Virus record (IMG/VR): IMGVR_UViG_3300009702_000795
Location: 1 to 23,020 of that record
Direction: 5' to 3' (one strand)
Length of the DNA: 23,020 nucleotides
Source: a virus
A program made the translations under genes and the position numbers. The notes below the pieces were generated by a model. It was not told the DNA's origin and did no database searches. It was given only the letters and a program-made list of their open reading frames with translations. Of this stretch, positions 7,003-14,792 are shown piece after piece (position 1 is the stretch's first letter; every line of letters starts with the position of its first letter).

Positions 7003-8222
7003 TGAAAGGGTTTTTCAAAGACAAAGATTTTCAATCTTCAAAAATTTCAACATCTAAATCAGTTCTTTCCTGTTTCACTTGCGGTTTATTTCAACATGCT
7101 TCTCATCCTAAATTTGATCCTATAGGAGCATTCAAAAAGAAGATCCTAATAATAGGAGGAACTCCAAGTTCCAAAGAAGATGCTAGAGGATTATTGTGGC
7201 AAGGAAGGGAAAGAAGGATTCTGGAAAAAGGATTAGCCCTTTCAGGGATTAATTTAGATACTGATTGTCTATCTATTAATGCTATTAACTGTTATCCTGA
7301 CCAAGTGTCTGTCACTAAGCATCAACTTGATTGCTGTAAGCTGATTAAATTAATCCCTATTATCAAGGAATATGAACCTAAGATAATAATATTGTTGGGT
7401 GAATTAGCTTTGACTGGATTCTTGTCTCAAAGGTGGAAGAAATCAGCGATAGGGGGAGTGACAAAATGGAGAGGATGGACTATACCAGATCAAGATTATA
7501 AAGCATGGGTATTACCTTTATTTCATCCTTCATATATTCTTGAAAGAAATTTCAAAGAGATTTTTCAAATCTGGTATAATGATTTAAAGAAATTGGATCA
7601 ATTACTTACTACTCCATTTCTAGTTAATAAACAGCCTGTCATAGAACGAATAGATGATTTGTCAGTTCTAGATAATTTGATATCTGGAAAGATGGCTTTT
7701 GATTATGAAACCACTGGAATTAAACCTCATGCAAAAGGTCATAGAATTATTTGTGTCTCTATTGCTGATACTCCTGATCATGCTTATGTCTTTGAATTTC
7801 CTAAGAAAAAGAAATTAAGAGATCCTTTTATTCGATTTCTTCAAAATGAGAAAATTCAAAAAATTGCTTCAAATTTGAAATATGAAGATCAGTGGTCTAA
7901 TTTTAGAGTTCATACATCTGTTAAAGGATGGTATTGGGATACCATGTTGACTGCTCATATACTTGATAATAGACAAGGAATCAGTGGATTGAAATTTCAA
8001 GCTTATGTGAAATTAGGAGTAGTTGATTATGATTCTGATATTTCACCTTATCTGAAATCTAAACAAGAAGGAGGCAATACTATTAATCGTATTCAAGAAT
8101 TGAATAATATTCCCAATGGGATAGAAGATTTGATGTATTATTGCGGTTTGGATTCAATCTATGAATATAGAGTTGCTTTACTCCAAGAAAAAGAAATTAT
8201 GAATTATGATTTACCTTTCTAA
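7002..8222 (+). CDS. Uracil-DNA glycosylase / 3'-5' exonuclease fusion
   Basis: This is a two-domain protein of 406 residues. Residues about 20-200 look like a family 4/5-type uracil-DNA glycosylase: cysteines C24, C27, C97 and C111 (or C112) fit the four-cysteine iron-sulfur pattern. GGTPSSKED (52-60) replaces the usual GEAPGxxED motif, and FHPSYI (H175) fits motif B. Residues about 225-406 are a DEDDy 3'-5' exonuclease as in DNA polymerase I: D234-Y-E236 (Exo I), SNLKYED (Exo II) and YCGLDSIYEYR (Exo III, Y-x3-D). The polymerase domain is on the next gene, which overlaps by one base (TAATG). The domain would proofread and may sense or remove uracil. The TTG at 6999 is a less likely start. 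Confidence 0.85.
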   Translation: MKGFFKDKDFQSSKISTSKSVLSCFTCGLFQHASHPKFDPIGAFKKKILIIGGTPSSKEDARGLLWQGRERRILEKGLALSGINLDTDCLSINAINCYPDQVSVTKHQLDCCKLIKLIPIIKEYEPKIIILLGELALTGFLSQRWKKSAIGGVTKWRGWTIPDQDYKAWVLPLFHPSYILERNFKEIFQIWYNDLKKLDQLLTTPFLVNKQPVIERIDDLSVLDNLISGKMAFDYETTGIKPHAKGHRIICVSIADTPDHAYVFEFPKKKKLRDPFIRFLQNEKIQKIASNLKYEDQWSNFRVHTSVKGWYWDTMLTAHILDNRQGISGLKFQAYVKLGVVDYDSDISPYLKSKQEGGNTINRIQELNNIPNGIEDLMYYCGLDSIYEYRVALLQEKEIMNYDLPF

Positions 8223-9610
8223 TGGATTTAGGATTATTTGACGCTCATCAATTGATACATAAAGGTATCTTAGCTCTAGCACGTGCTGAGAGACACGGTA
8301 TAAGAATTGATATGGAGTATGCTAGAAATCAAGAAATTGAATTAACGGAGAAAATTGATTCTATGATTCTTGATTTAAAGAGAACAAAATTTTATCGTCA
8401 TTGGGAAAAATCAAGAGGCAAATCTTCATTGAATATTGATTCAAATTATCAATTATCAACTTTTTTATACAAGATAAAAAAATTAACTCCATTAAAGACC
8501 ACACCATCAGGGCAAGGGTCTACAGATGAAGAAGCATTGGAAGCATTAGGAATTCCTGAGCTTAATGATATTTTAAGAGTTCGTAAATTGAAGAAAATTA
8601 GAGATACTTATTTGCATTCTTTTTTGATGGAAGCAGTGGGAGGAGTTCTTCATCCTAATTTCAATCTTCATACCGTTTCAACATATCGATCATCTTCTAA
8701 TAATCCGAATTTTCAAAATATCCCTATCAGGGATTCTGCGGCAAGTAATATTCTTCGTAACTGTTTATACCCTTCTAAAGGAAATCAGCTCTTAGAAGTG
8801 GACTATGGGGCCTTAGAAGTAAGAATAGCAACCTGTTATCATAAAGATCCTACAATGATACAATATATTAAAGACCCAACGTCAGACATGCACGGTGATA
8901 TGGCTAGACAGATTTTTAAGCTAGATTCTTTTGAAAAGAAGAATAAGTCAATGAAGACTCTTAGAAATGGAGCTAAAAATGGATTCGTATTTCCTCAATT
9001 TTATGGCGATTATTATGGAAATAATGTCATAGGATTATCTAAATGGGCTGAACTCCCTTTGAAAGGAAGGTATGGAATGAACAATGGATTGGATCTTGGA
9101 GGAATTACCGTTGGAGAACATTTGAAACAGAATGGAATTTTATCATTGAAAGGATTTGCAAATCATCTTAAAAAGATTGAAGAACATTTTTGGAATAAAA
9201 GATTCCCAGTGTACAAACGTTGGAAAGAGGAGTGGTGGAATGATTATCAACAAAAAGGTTATATTGAAATGTTGACTGGATTTCGTTGTTCTGGAATTAT
9301 GGGGAGAAACGATTGTATTAATTATCCTGTTCAAGGAGCGGCATTTCATTGTTTGCTATGGTCTTTCATTGCATTAGATGATTATGTTATTAAACATAAT
9401 ATGAGAACAAAGTTGATTGGGCAGATTCATGATTCAATTTTATTTGATGTGTATCCTCCTGAATTAGGAGATATTAAAGAATTGGCTAGAAAGATAACTT
9501 GTATTGAATTACCTAAAGCATGGCCATGGATAATAGTGCCTTTGGATATTTCTGCAGATTTATGTGGTATTGATGAAAGTTGGTTTACCAAAGAAGAAAT
9601 AGTGATATGA
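8222..9610 (+). CDS. Family A DNA polymerase, polymerase domain only
   Basis: This 462-residue protein is the palm/fingers/thumb part of a PolA-type polymerase, the likely phage replicase. Motif A is LLEVDYGALEVRIA (D194). Motif B is R248-NGA-K252 followed by NGFVFPQFYG, one residue different in spacing from the bacterial RxxxKxxNFGxxYG and of a kind I associate with phage enzymes. Motif C is QIHDSILFDV (H403, D404), with Ser in place of the usual Glu after the Asp. There is no exonuclease domain; that is supplied by the overlapping upstream gene, so the classical single-chain polymerase is split. It ends just before promoter copy 3. Confidence 0.92.
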   Translation: MDLGLFDAHQLIHKGILALARAERHGIRIDMEYARNQEIELTEKIDSMILDLKRTKFYRHWEKSRGKSSLNIDSNYQLSTFLYKIKKLTPLKTTPSGQGSTDEEALEALGIPELNDILRVRKLKKIRDTYLHSFLMEAVGGVLHPNFNLHTVSTYRSSSNNPNFQNIPIRDSAASNILRNCLYPSKGNQLLEVDYGALEVRIATCYHKDPTMIQYIKDPTSDMHGDMARQIFKLDSFEKKNKSMKTLRNGAKNGFVFPQFYGDYYGNNVIGLSKWAELPLKGRYGMNNGLDLGGITVGEHLKQNGILSLKGFANHLKKIEEHFWNKRFPVYKRWKEEWWNDYQQKGYIEMLTGFRCSGIMGRNDCINYPVQGAAFHCLLWSFIALDDYVIKHNMRTKLIGQIHDSILFDVYPPELGDIKELARKITCIELPKAWPWIIVPLDISADLCGIDESWFTKEEIVI

Positions 9611-9635
9611 AAGAATTGTAGATAATTTGTATATT
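9607..9635 (+). promoter_or_regulatory. Promoter-like element, copy 3 (variant)
   Basis: ATGAAA at 9607-9612 stands in the TTGAAA position and TATATT is at 9630-9635, spaced 17 nt. The core here is ATTTGTATATTAAA. A partial second copy of the core (GAATTGTA) lies just upstream at 9613-9620. The clamp-loader ATG is at 9652, leaving a leader of about 10 nt. It is the weakest of the four in the -35 box. Confidence 0.5.
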
Positions 9636-9651
9636 AAAGTAATAAAATGAA

Positions 9652-10560
9652 ATGAATTTATATCTCAAATATCGACCTACTGAATTTAAGCAGATAATAG
9701 GTAATGAAGAAACGATAGAATATCTGGAAAATATTCTCCCTTCTAAGAAAAGACCTCATGTCTTTCTATTGCATGGGCCTTCTGGATGTGGTAAGACGAC
9801 TTTGGCTCGTATTATTGCCAATAGTTTAGAAGTTTCAAATATGGATTTTATAGAAATCAATTCAGCAGATTTTAGAGGGATTGATACGGTACGTGAAATG
9901 ATTAGAAATTCATCATATCATTCAATTGGAGGAAAAGATAGATTATGGATTATTGATGAAGTACATAAGGCCACTATTGATGCACAGAATGCTCTTCTAA
10001 AATTGTTGGAAGATACGCCTAAGAATGCTTATTATGTTTTATGTACTACTGATCCGGAGAAACTATTGAAAACAGTACGCGGCAGATGTATTCAATTAAA
10101 GGTACAAGAATTGGAGGAGAAGCAGATGTATAGACTCCTGAAGAAGGTAGTAAAGAGTGAAGGGGAAAAGATTGATTCAGAAGTCTATGAAACTATTATT
10201 AGAGATTCGTTTGGATCACCTAGGAATGCTTTACAGATTTTAGATAAGGTGTTAGCCGTAAGTGATAAAAGTAGAGTAAAGGTTGCCGAACAAGCAGCCG
10301 TTGAGTATATTGATTCAATTCAATTGTGTAGGGATTTGATTAAAGGCAGTTCTTGGAATATAATCAGGAGTCATTTGCGGAAATTAAAAAAACAAGATTC
10401 TGAATCAATAAGGAGGCATATTTTAGGTTATTCTCAATCAATTTTATTGAATGAAAAGAATGATAGAGCTGCATTTTTAATAGAACAATTTTATGAACCT
10501 TTCTATAATGTAGGATTTCCTGGATTGGTTTATGCTTGTTATACGGTTATAAGAAATTAA
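9652..10560 (+). CDS. Clamp-loader AAA+ ATPase (DnaX/RFC-small-like)
   Basis: This protein should load the sliding clamp (5926-7002) on primed DNA. The 302-residue protein has an N-terminal LYLKYRPTEFKQIIGNEE, Walker A GPSGCGKT (G42-T49) and Walker B LWIIDEVHKA. VRGRCIQL sits at the arginine-finger position where most clamp loaders have SRC. The DnaX zinc module, normally between Walker A and B, is absent. The segment INSADFRGIDTVREMI instead resembles archaeal/eukaryotic RFC small subunits. The C-terminal third (about 205-302) is a helical collar-like domain. No separate delta or delta' gene was recognised nearby. It follows promoter copy 3. Confidence 0.87.
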   Translation: MNLYLKYRPTEFKQIIGNEETIEYLENILPSKKRPHVFLLHGPSGCGKTTLARIIANSLEVSNMDFIEINSADFRGIDTVREMIRNSSYHSIGGKDRLWIIDEVHKATIDAQNALLKLLEDTPKNAYYVLCTTDPEKLLKTVRGRCIQLKVQELEEKQMYRLLKKVVKSEGEKIDSEVYETIIRDSFGSPRNALQILDKVLAVSDKSRVKVAEQAAVEYIDSIQLCRDLIKGSSWNIIRSHLRKLKKQDSESIRRHILGYSQSILLNEKNDRAAFLIEQFYEPFYNVGFPGLVYACYTVIRN

Positions 10561-10564
10561 TGAT

Positions 10565-10750
10565 ATGATGACTCATTTAGTTAGACATTTTATGAATCAA
10601 GGCTGGAATGCTTCTGTTAATGAAAACAAAGATTTGATATTATCCAATTCAAATGATAGGAAGAATATAAAATGGTTTTCTGTTGGAGGGTGTAATTTTC
10701 AAACTGAGGACTATATTAAAAATAGAAAAAGAAAGATAAAAAGATTATGA
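10565..10750 (+). CDS. Small unknown protein
   Basis: I do not recognise this 61-residue basic protein (start ATG 10565 or 10568). It has no membrane segment and one cysteine, and ends in a Lys/Arg run. It starts 4 nt after the clamp loader and overlaps the next gene by ATGA, so it is very likely translated as part of the replication operon. Confidence 0.6.
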   Translation: MMTHLVRHFMNQGWNASVNENKDLILSNSNDRKNIKWFSVGGCNFQTEDYIKNRKRKIKRL

Positions 10751-11241
10751 AAAATAGCAATGATTATGAACTTGATTTAGCCATTGATGAAATGGCTCTT
10801 GATCTTGAATGGTTAGAACAACCTTCTTTGATGTTAAAATACACCACTAAGGCTGCAAAGGCCAGAAGAAATTTGGATAGGATAAAGGAGAAATTGAGTG
10901 TCGTTAAGGCACAGGTTGAAAAGGAGATTAGGGCTGATCCTGAAGAATTTGAAATTGTGAAAGTCACTGAGTCTGCTATTATGTCTACCGTTCTTTTGCA
11001 TGATTCTTATCAAGAGGCTATGAAAGAGCTTATTGATGCTCAATATGAGTACCAAGTAGTACAAGGAGCAGTTCAAGCAGTTGACCAGAGAAAGCAAGCT
11101 CTTGAGAATATGACTAGGTTGTTGGGATTACAATATTATGCTGGTCCTAAGGTTCCCAGAGAACTTTCCTATGAAGTGAAACAGGCTGATAGGAAAAAGA
11201 AATCAAATTTAGCTGTTAATTTATCTAGAACGAAAAGATGA
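10747..11241 (+). CDS. Unknown helical coiled-coil phage protein
   Basis: This 164-residue protein is almost entirely helical by composition. A basic heptad-like stretch (about 30-60) is followed by a second long helix (about 85-130) with VQAVDQRKQALENM and a short QYYAGPKVPREL tail. Size, all-helical nature and position next to an ssDNA-binding protein and a RecA-type recombinase make a UvsY-like recombination mediator one possibility. I see no decisive motif, so the function is left open. It overlaps its neighbours on both sides by ATGA, which supports it as a real gene. Confidence 0.75.
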   Translation: MKNSNDYELDLAIDEMALDLEWLEQPSLMLKYTTKAAKARRNLDRIKEKLSVVKAQVEKEIRADPEEFEIVKVTESAIMSTVLLHDSYQEAMKELIDAQYEYQVVQGAVQAVDQRKQALENMTRLLGLQYYAGPKVPRELSYEVKQADRKKKSNLAVNLSRTKR

Positions 11242-11393
11242 CGATATTTTGGATTATATTGATTATTATCTTGGTAGTGGTGGTGAGTCCTATACTTGTC
11301 TATCTACTAGGATATATGCTGTCCCAAGGATTTTTCAGAGGATTTATGGAGTACTTAAAAGAAAAGAAAGAAAAAATAGAAAAACATGAGTAA
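11238..11393 (+). CDS. Small single-pass membrane protein
   Basis: This short reading frame codes for 51 residues. Residues about 3-27 are a strongly hydrophobic segment rich in Ile, Leu and Val. A Gly/Phe region and a charged tail (KEKKEKIEKHE) follow. It starts by ATGA overlap with the previous gene and its end overlaps the ssDNA-binding protein by 8 nt, filling the only gap there exactly, which argues that it is real. One transmembrane helix with a charged tail is what can be said; no function is assigned. Confidence 0.65.
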   Translation: MTIFWIILIIILVVVVSPILVYLLGYMLSQGFFRGFMEYLKEKKEKIEKHE

Positions 11394-12483
11394 GAAAAGA
11401 AAAAGTTTTTTTGGAGCTAATGTAGCTACCGATGCTAAGAAAAGAAGAGAAAAGGGAGCCAGTTATGGTTATTTGAATATTCCGAAAGGAGTTTCACTCT
11501 TCAAAGAACGTGCAGGAAGATTCACTGTTGATGTGATTCCTTATATTGTTTCCTCAGATTATCATCCTGATATGGATCCTAATTCTGAGGTATCAATACA
11601 GAAAGGTGATCCTTGGTACAAACGACCATATTGGGTGCACCGAGTGGGGCCTAAGAATGAAACGGTTGTTTGTCCTAAATCAATTGGAAAGAAATGTCCT
11701 ATTTGTGAACAACGTCAAGAACAATTTCAGAATGGGATGGATTCAGAGGATGTCATTCCTAAGGCTCAACTGAAGAATTTATATTTGGTTATTCCTATTG
11801 ATGACAAAGAATTTGATGAAGAGTTGCATCTTTGGGATATTTCCAATGGTAATTTTCAATCTGAATTGGATGATGAATTAGCAGAGAATCCTGAGAATGG
11901 AATCTTCCCAGACCCTGTTGATGGGCTGTCTTTGTCTTTGAGGTTTTCCGAAGAGTCATTCAATAAAAATAAATTCTTCAGAGCTAGTAGAGTTGATTTT
12001 GAAGAGAGGGATGAAGAATACGATGAAGATATAGTTGATGACTCACCTAATTTAGATGAGGTTTTGACCGTGCTTTCTTACAAACAACTTGAAGCCTTAT
12101 TGCTTGGTATTGATGATGAAGATGATCAGGAGGACGAATCGGAGGAAGAGGAGATCAAAGACAAAGCTCCTAAACAACGTAGGAAGAAAAAGAAAATAGT
12201 TGAGGAGGAATCGGAAGAAGATGAAAAGCCTAAACGTAGGAAGAAAAAGAAAGCTGATTTTGAAGAACCAGAGGAGTTAGAAGATCAGATGGCCCGGGAA
12301 GCTGATAAGGCTGAAAAAGCCAAATCAAAAAAGAAAAAACGTGGTTCTTCTAAAAAGGCTAAAAAAGAAAATGAATGCCCAGAAGACCATGAATTTGGAA
12401 AGGATTGGGATGATTTTGATGATTGCGATGATTGTGATCTTTTTGATGCTTGTGCCGAAGCGAATGAACAATTAGAAGAATGA
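11386..12483 (+). CDS. Single-stranded DNA-binding protein (gp32-like) with acidic tail
   Basis: The first 200 or so residues resemble phage gp32-type ssDNA-binding proteins: aromatic-rich strands (GYLNIPKGVSLF, VDVIPYIV, YWVHRVG) and a zinc site C96-x7-C104-x2-C107 (CPKSIGKKCPIC). H-x-V or a nearby residue is the likely fourth ligand. The protein would coat ssDNA during replication and recombination. After about residue 210 comes a long low-complexity tail with alternating acidic and KKKK/RRKKKK blocks, part of it duplicated. The last 35 residues form a second cysteine cluster (C331, H335, C347, C350, C356) in an Asp-rich setting. At 365 residues it is longer than T4 gp32 (about 301). It lies two genes before the recombinase. 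Its TGA overlaps the next ATG. Confidence 0.78.
   Translation: MSKKRKSFFGANVATDAKKRREKGASYGYLNIPKGVSLFKERAGRFTVDVIPYIVSSDYHPDMDPNSEVSIQKGDPWYKRPYWVHRVGPKNETVVCPKSIGKKCPICEQRQEQFQNGMDSEDVIPKAQLKNLYLVIPIDDKEFDEELHLWDISNGNFQSELDDELAENPENGIFPDPVDGLSLSLRFSEESFNKNKFFRASRVDFEERDEEYDEDIVDDSPNLDEVLTVLSYKQLEALLLGIDDEDDQEDESEEEEIKDKAPKQRRKKKKIVEEESEEDEKPKRRKKKKADFEEPEELEDQMAREADKAEKAKSKKKKRGSSKKAKKENECPEDHEFGKDWDDFDDCDDCDLFDACAEANEQLEE
12130..12252 (+). repeat. Imperfect internal duplication in the SSB tail
   Basis: Two in-frame units (about 12130-12195 and 12203-12252) share an acidic part (GAATCGGA..GAAGA) followed by CCTAAAC, CGTAGG and AAGAAAAAGAAA. The first copy has one extra codon-pair position (CAACGT against CGT). 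They encode ESEEEE/ESEEDE followed by PKQRRKKKK/PKRRKKKK. Confidence 0.8.
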
Positions 12484-12848
12484 GAATTTTTACGCATAAT
12501 AACAAGGAGAGGAAAACAGGATCTGAAGATAAGATGTTTGGGGCATATATTGACCCATCATTATATCAAACCGTGACCATTTATTGCATGGCACAAGGGA
12601 TTTCTATTTAAGAATTTCTTAGGCAGTTATTATTGAAAAATCAATCTTTGCTTAATAAAGCAAAGGAGCAATTGGCTGATCAGATTTTGGCTAAATATGA
12701 AATCAAAGGGACCTATTGGAATAGCGTTATCATTACTGATTTTTTATCAATGGTAGAAGAGGAATTATGCTCCAGAGGAGTTTCTGAACAGAACATTGAA
12801 GCAATAATTGAGATTGCTAAGGACAAAAGAAGGAAGAGTAATAAATAA
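12480..12848 (+). pseudogene. RHH-like protein gene interrupted by one in-frame TAA
   Basis: From the ATG at 12480 (ATGA overlap with the SSB gene) the frame codes for 43 residues, then meets TAA at 12609-12611. The same frame continues without another stop for 79 codons to TAA at 12846-12848. Around the stop the translation reads MFGAYIDPSLYQTVTIYCMA, then QGISI-stop-EFLRQLLL, a good match to the strand-helix-turn-helix of ribbon-helix-helix proteins. A serine is expected where the stop is (GISIS-EFLRQLL); TCA to TAA is a one-base change. The downstream part alone could start at TTG 12633 (71 residues). It may be a nonsense mutation, a sequencing error, or a read-through site. The whole product would be 122 residues, probably a DNA-binding protein, next to the recombinase. 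Confidence 0.7.
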
Positions 12849-13883
12849 ATGAATCCTTTGGTTCATCAGATTGAAAATAAGGTAAAGAATGATTTTACTA
12901 TGAAGAGAACGAAGAAATTGGATGGTGATATAGAAACAATGATATCCACTGGCTCTACCTTACTGGATCTTGCAATTACAGGAGGACGAATCAGAGGAGG
13001 AGGGATCCCTTCTGGTATTTTAGTTGAGATCTTTGGGCCTGCAGGCAGTGGAAAGACTGTTCTACTATGTGAAATTGCTGGAGGTATTAAACGCCAAGGA
13101 GGTCAGGTAATGTTTAATGATCCTGAGGCTAGGTTGAATAAGAAATTTGCTAAATTGTTTGATCTTGATGTTGATAAAATTGAGTATGAAGTCCCACAAA
13201 CAGTTCCAGAGGTATTTAAACCGATTAGGAAATGGGAACCTGAAACACCTAAGAAGATCAATGGTATTTTTGCAGATTCTTTGGCAGCTTTATCTACTGA
13301 TATGGAAATGGACGATAAGGATCAGTATGGAATGAGGAGGGCTAAAGAATTCAGTGAGGAGTTGAGGAAAACTTGTAGGATTATAACCAAGAAAAATTTC
13401 TTAATGGTGGCTTCAAATCAAATTCGTGAGAATATTGATGCAGGACAATATGGGCAAAAATGGGTTAGTCCAGGAGGGCAGGCAATTGGATTTTATTCTA
13501 GCCTTAGATTGAGATTAACCAATGGTGTGAAGATAAAGAAGAAGATTTCTTTTTCAGGTAAAGAAGTTACCAGGGTTGTTGGAATAACCACTCAGGTTGA
13601 GATCTTTAAATCATCAGTTTGGGAGCCGTATAGGACGGCCCCATTGACGATCTTTTTTGACTATGGTATTGATGATGTGAGACAGAATCTTCAATTCATC
13701 AAAAATTATACCAAGAATACTGTTTATGCTTTGGATGAAATGAAATTGGATAAATCTATTGAAGCTTCAATTCAGATTATTGAGGATGCAAATCTTGAAG
13801 GTAAATTGAGAAATGAGGTTATTGATTTATGGAGTGACATTGAAAAGAAATTTAGAATAAAACGTAAGGTGAAAAACCGATGA
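12849..13883 (+). CDS. RecA/UvsX-type recombinase
   Basis: This 344-residue protein is a RecA-family strand-exchange ATPase. Walker A is GPAGSGKT (G63-T70), preceded by the family's ISTGSTLLDLAITGG and GGIPSGILVEIFG. The Walker B-like strand is GIFADSLAAL, and MVASNQIREN fits the L2-proximal segment seen in phage RecA/UvsX. It would carry out homologous recombination and recombination-dependent replication with the SSB, the RuvC-like nuclease and the Mre11/Rad50 genes downstream. The ATG follows the preceding TAA directly, and the TGA overlaps the next gene (ATGA). Confidence 0.85.
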   Translation: MNPLVHQIENKVKNDFTMKRTKKLDGDIETMISTGSTLLDLAITGGRIRGGGIPSGILVEIFGPAGSGKTVLLCEIAGGIKRQGGQVMFNDPEARLNKKFAKLFDLDVDKIEYEVPQTVPEVFKPIRKWEPETPKKINGIFADSLAALSTDMEMDDKDQYGMRRAKEFSEELRKTCRIITKKNFLMVASNQIRENIDAGQYGQKWVSPGGQAIGFYSSLRLRLTNGVKIKKKISFSGKEVTRVVGITTQVEIFKSSVWEPYRTAPLTIFFDYGIDDVRQNLQFIKNYTKNTVYALDEMKLDKSIEASIQIIEDANLEGKLRNEVIDLWSDIEKKFRIKRKVKNR

Positions 13884-14425
13884 AGAGAACTCGAAATTCT
13901 ATTGATGATTTTAAGGTACTTACCAACGATCCTTCAATGACTGCTTGGGGTTGGGCGGTTGTTACACCATCTGGAAAAGTGATAGAGGTGGGGGCTATTA
14001 AAACAGAGCCTACCAATAAGAAATTACATATCAGAAAAGGTGATGACAGAGTACGCAGATTAGGGGAGATTTCTAATCAACTGTTGGAAGTGATAAAGAA
14101 GCATAAGATTGCTTATATCTTGAGTGAACTTCCTCATGGATCTCAATCAGCTGTGGCAGCAGTTATGGTAGGAGCGGTGACAGGATTATTACAAGCGGTA
14201 TCAGTTTGTCTGGATATAGGAATTGAATGGTACAGTGAAGGAGATTCCAAGAAATCTATAAGTGGTAGACGTAGTGTAGGTAAGGATGAAATGGTTGCAT
14301 TGATTGATCAGTTTTATGAGATACCTTGGAAAGGAATAAAATGGCATGATCAAGCTGTGGCAGATGCAATGGCTGTTTTCCATGTGGCGGATCAACAATC
14401 GTCAATATTGAAGGTAATGAGATGA
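13880..14425 (+). CDS. RuvC-like Holliday-junction resolvase
   Basis: The 181-residue protein has the RNase H-like layout of RuvC. The first acidic residue is in LTNDPSMTAWGWAVV (D17; family pattern DPGxxxTGYG). The second is in ILSELPHG (E83). The C-terminal pair is in WHDQAVADAMAV (D157, D162). These positions fit the four-acid catalytic centre of RuvC nucleases, which cut branched DNA made by recombination. It is in a string of ATGA-overlapping genes after the recombinase, matching a role in resolving branches before packaging. Confidence 0.8.
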   Translation: MKRTRNSIDDFKVLTNDPSMTAWGWAVVTPSGKVIEVGAIKTEPTNKKLHIRKGDDRVRRLGEISNQLLEVIKKHKIAYILSELPHGSQSAVAAVMVGAVTGLLQAVSVCLDIGIEWYSEGDSKKSISGRRSVGKDEMVALIDQFYEIPWKGIKWHDQAVADAMAVFHVADQQSSILKVMR

Positions 14426-14652
14426 TGAAAAGGACATTACTTCCGTTAAAGGTCAACGATTATATAAGGCTTGAGGATAACTTATATTATGATTTGATTG
14501 CTTTATTGGATGGGAAGACTTTTCATTCTCGTTGTGGAGTAGAAGGTTTCACAATCAAAATAATTGATACGCAGATTCTAGAGGCTGTTTTAAAATTGAA
14601 ATCAAAAAATGATGGAAGAAAAAATCTACCAAAGAGTATCTGTTTGAAATGA
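14422..14652 (+). CDS. Small unknown protein
   Basis: A 76-residue protein with no family I recognise. It is mixed alpha/beta by appearance, with one cysteine at HSRCG in mid-protein and a basic C-terminus. Start at ATG 14422 (overlapping the resolvase stop) or 14425. It overlaps the next small gene by ATGA, so it is probably translated. Confidence 0.6.
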   Translation: MMKRTLLPLKVNDYIRLEDNLYYDLIALLDGKTFHSRCGVEGFTIKIIDTQILEAVLKLKSKNDGRKNLPKSICLK

Positions 14653-14792
14653 TGATGGAGGTTGCAGAAAGTACATTAAACCAACCTGCCTATAAGGTGA
14701 CTTTCATTGTCTCTGATATTTGTGAGAAGTATGCTGTGATGCTTGATGCAAGAGATATCATCAACAAAGGAAACAAAGAAGATAATGATTAA
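14649..14792 (+). CDS. Very small unknown protein
   Basis: This frame encodes 47 residues beginning with three Met codons (14649, 14652, 14655) and ending KGNKEDND. It links the upstream gene (ATGA overlap) and the Rad50 N-half, whose ATG at 14785 lies 8 nt inside its end. No motif or membrane segment is visible. Exact tiling of the gap is the main support. Confidence 0.5.
   Translation: MMMEVAESTLNQPAYKVTFIVSDICEKYAVMLDARDIINKGNKEDND

Noticed and set aside
10747-11241. Assignment as UvsY recombination mediator
   Set aside because: Only size, helical nature and neighbours agree; no decisive motif was seen, so it is left as unknown.
12633-12848. Independent 71-residue gene from TTG 12633
   Set aside because: It is in the same frame as the upstream 43 residues and completes an RHH-like fold across the TAA, so an interrupted gene explains it better; a restart cannot be fully excluded.
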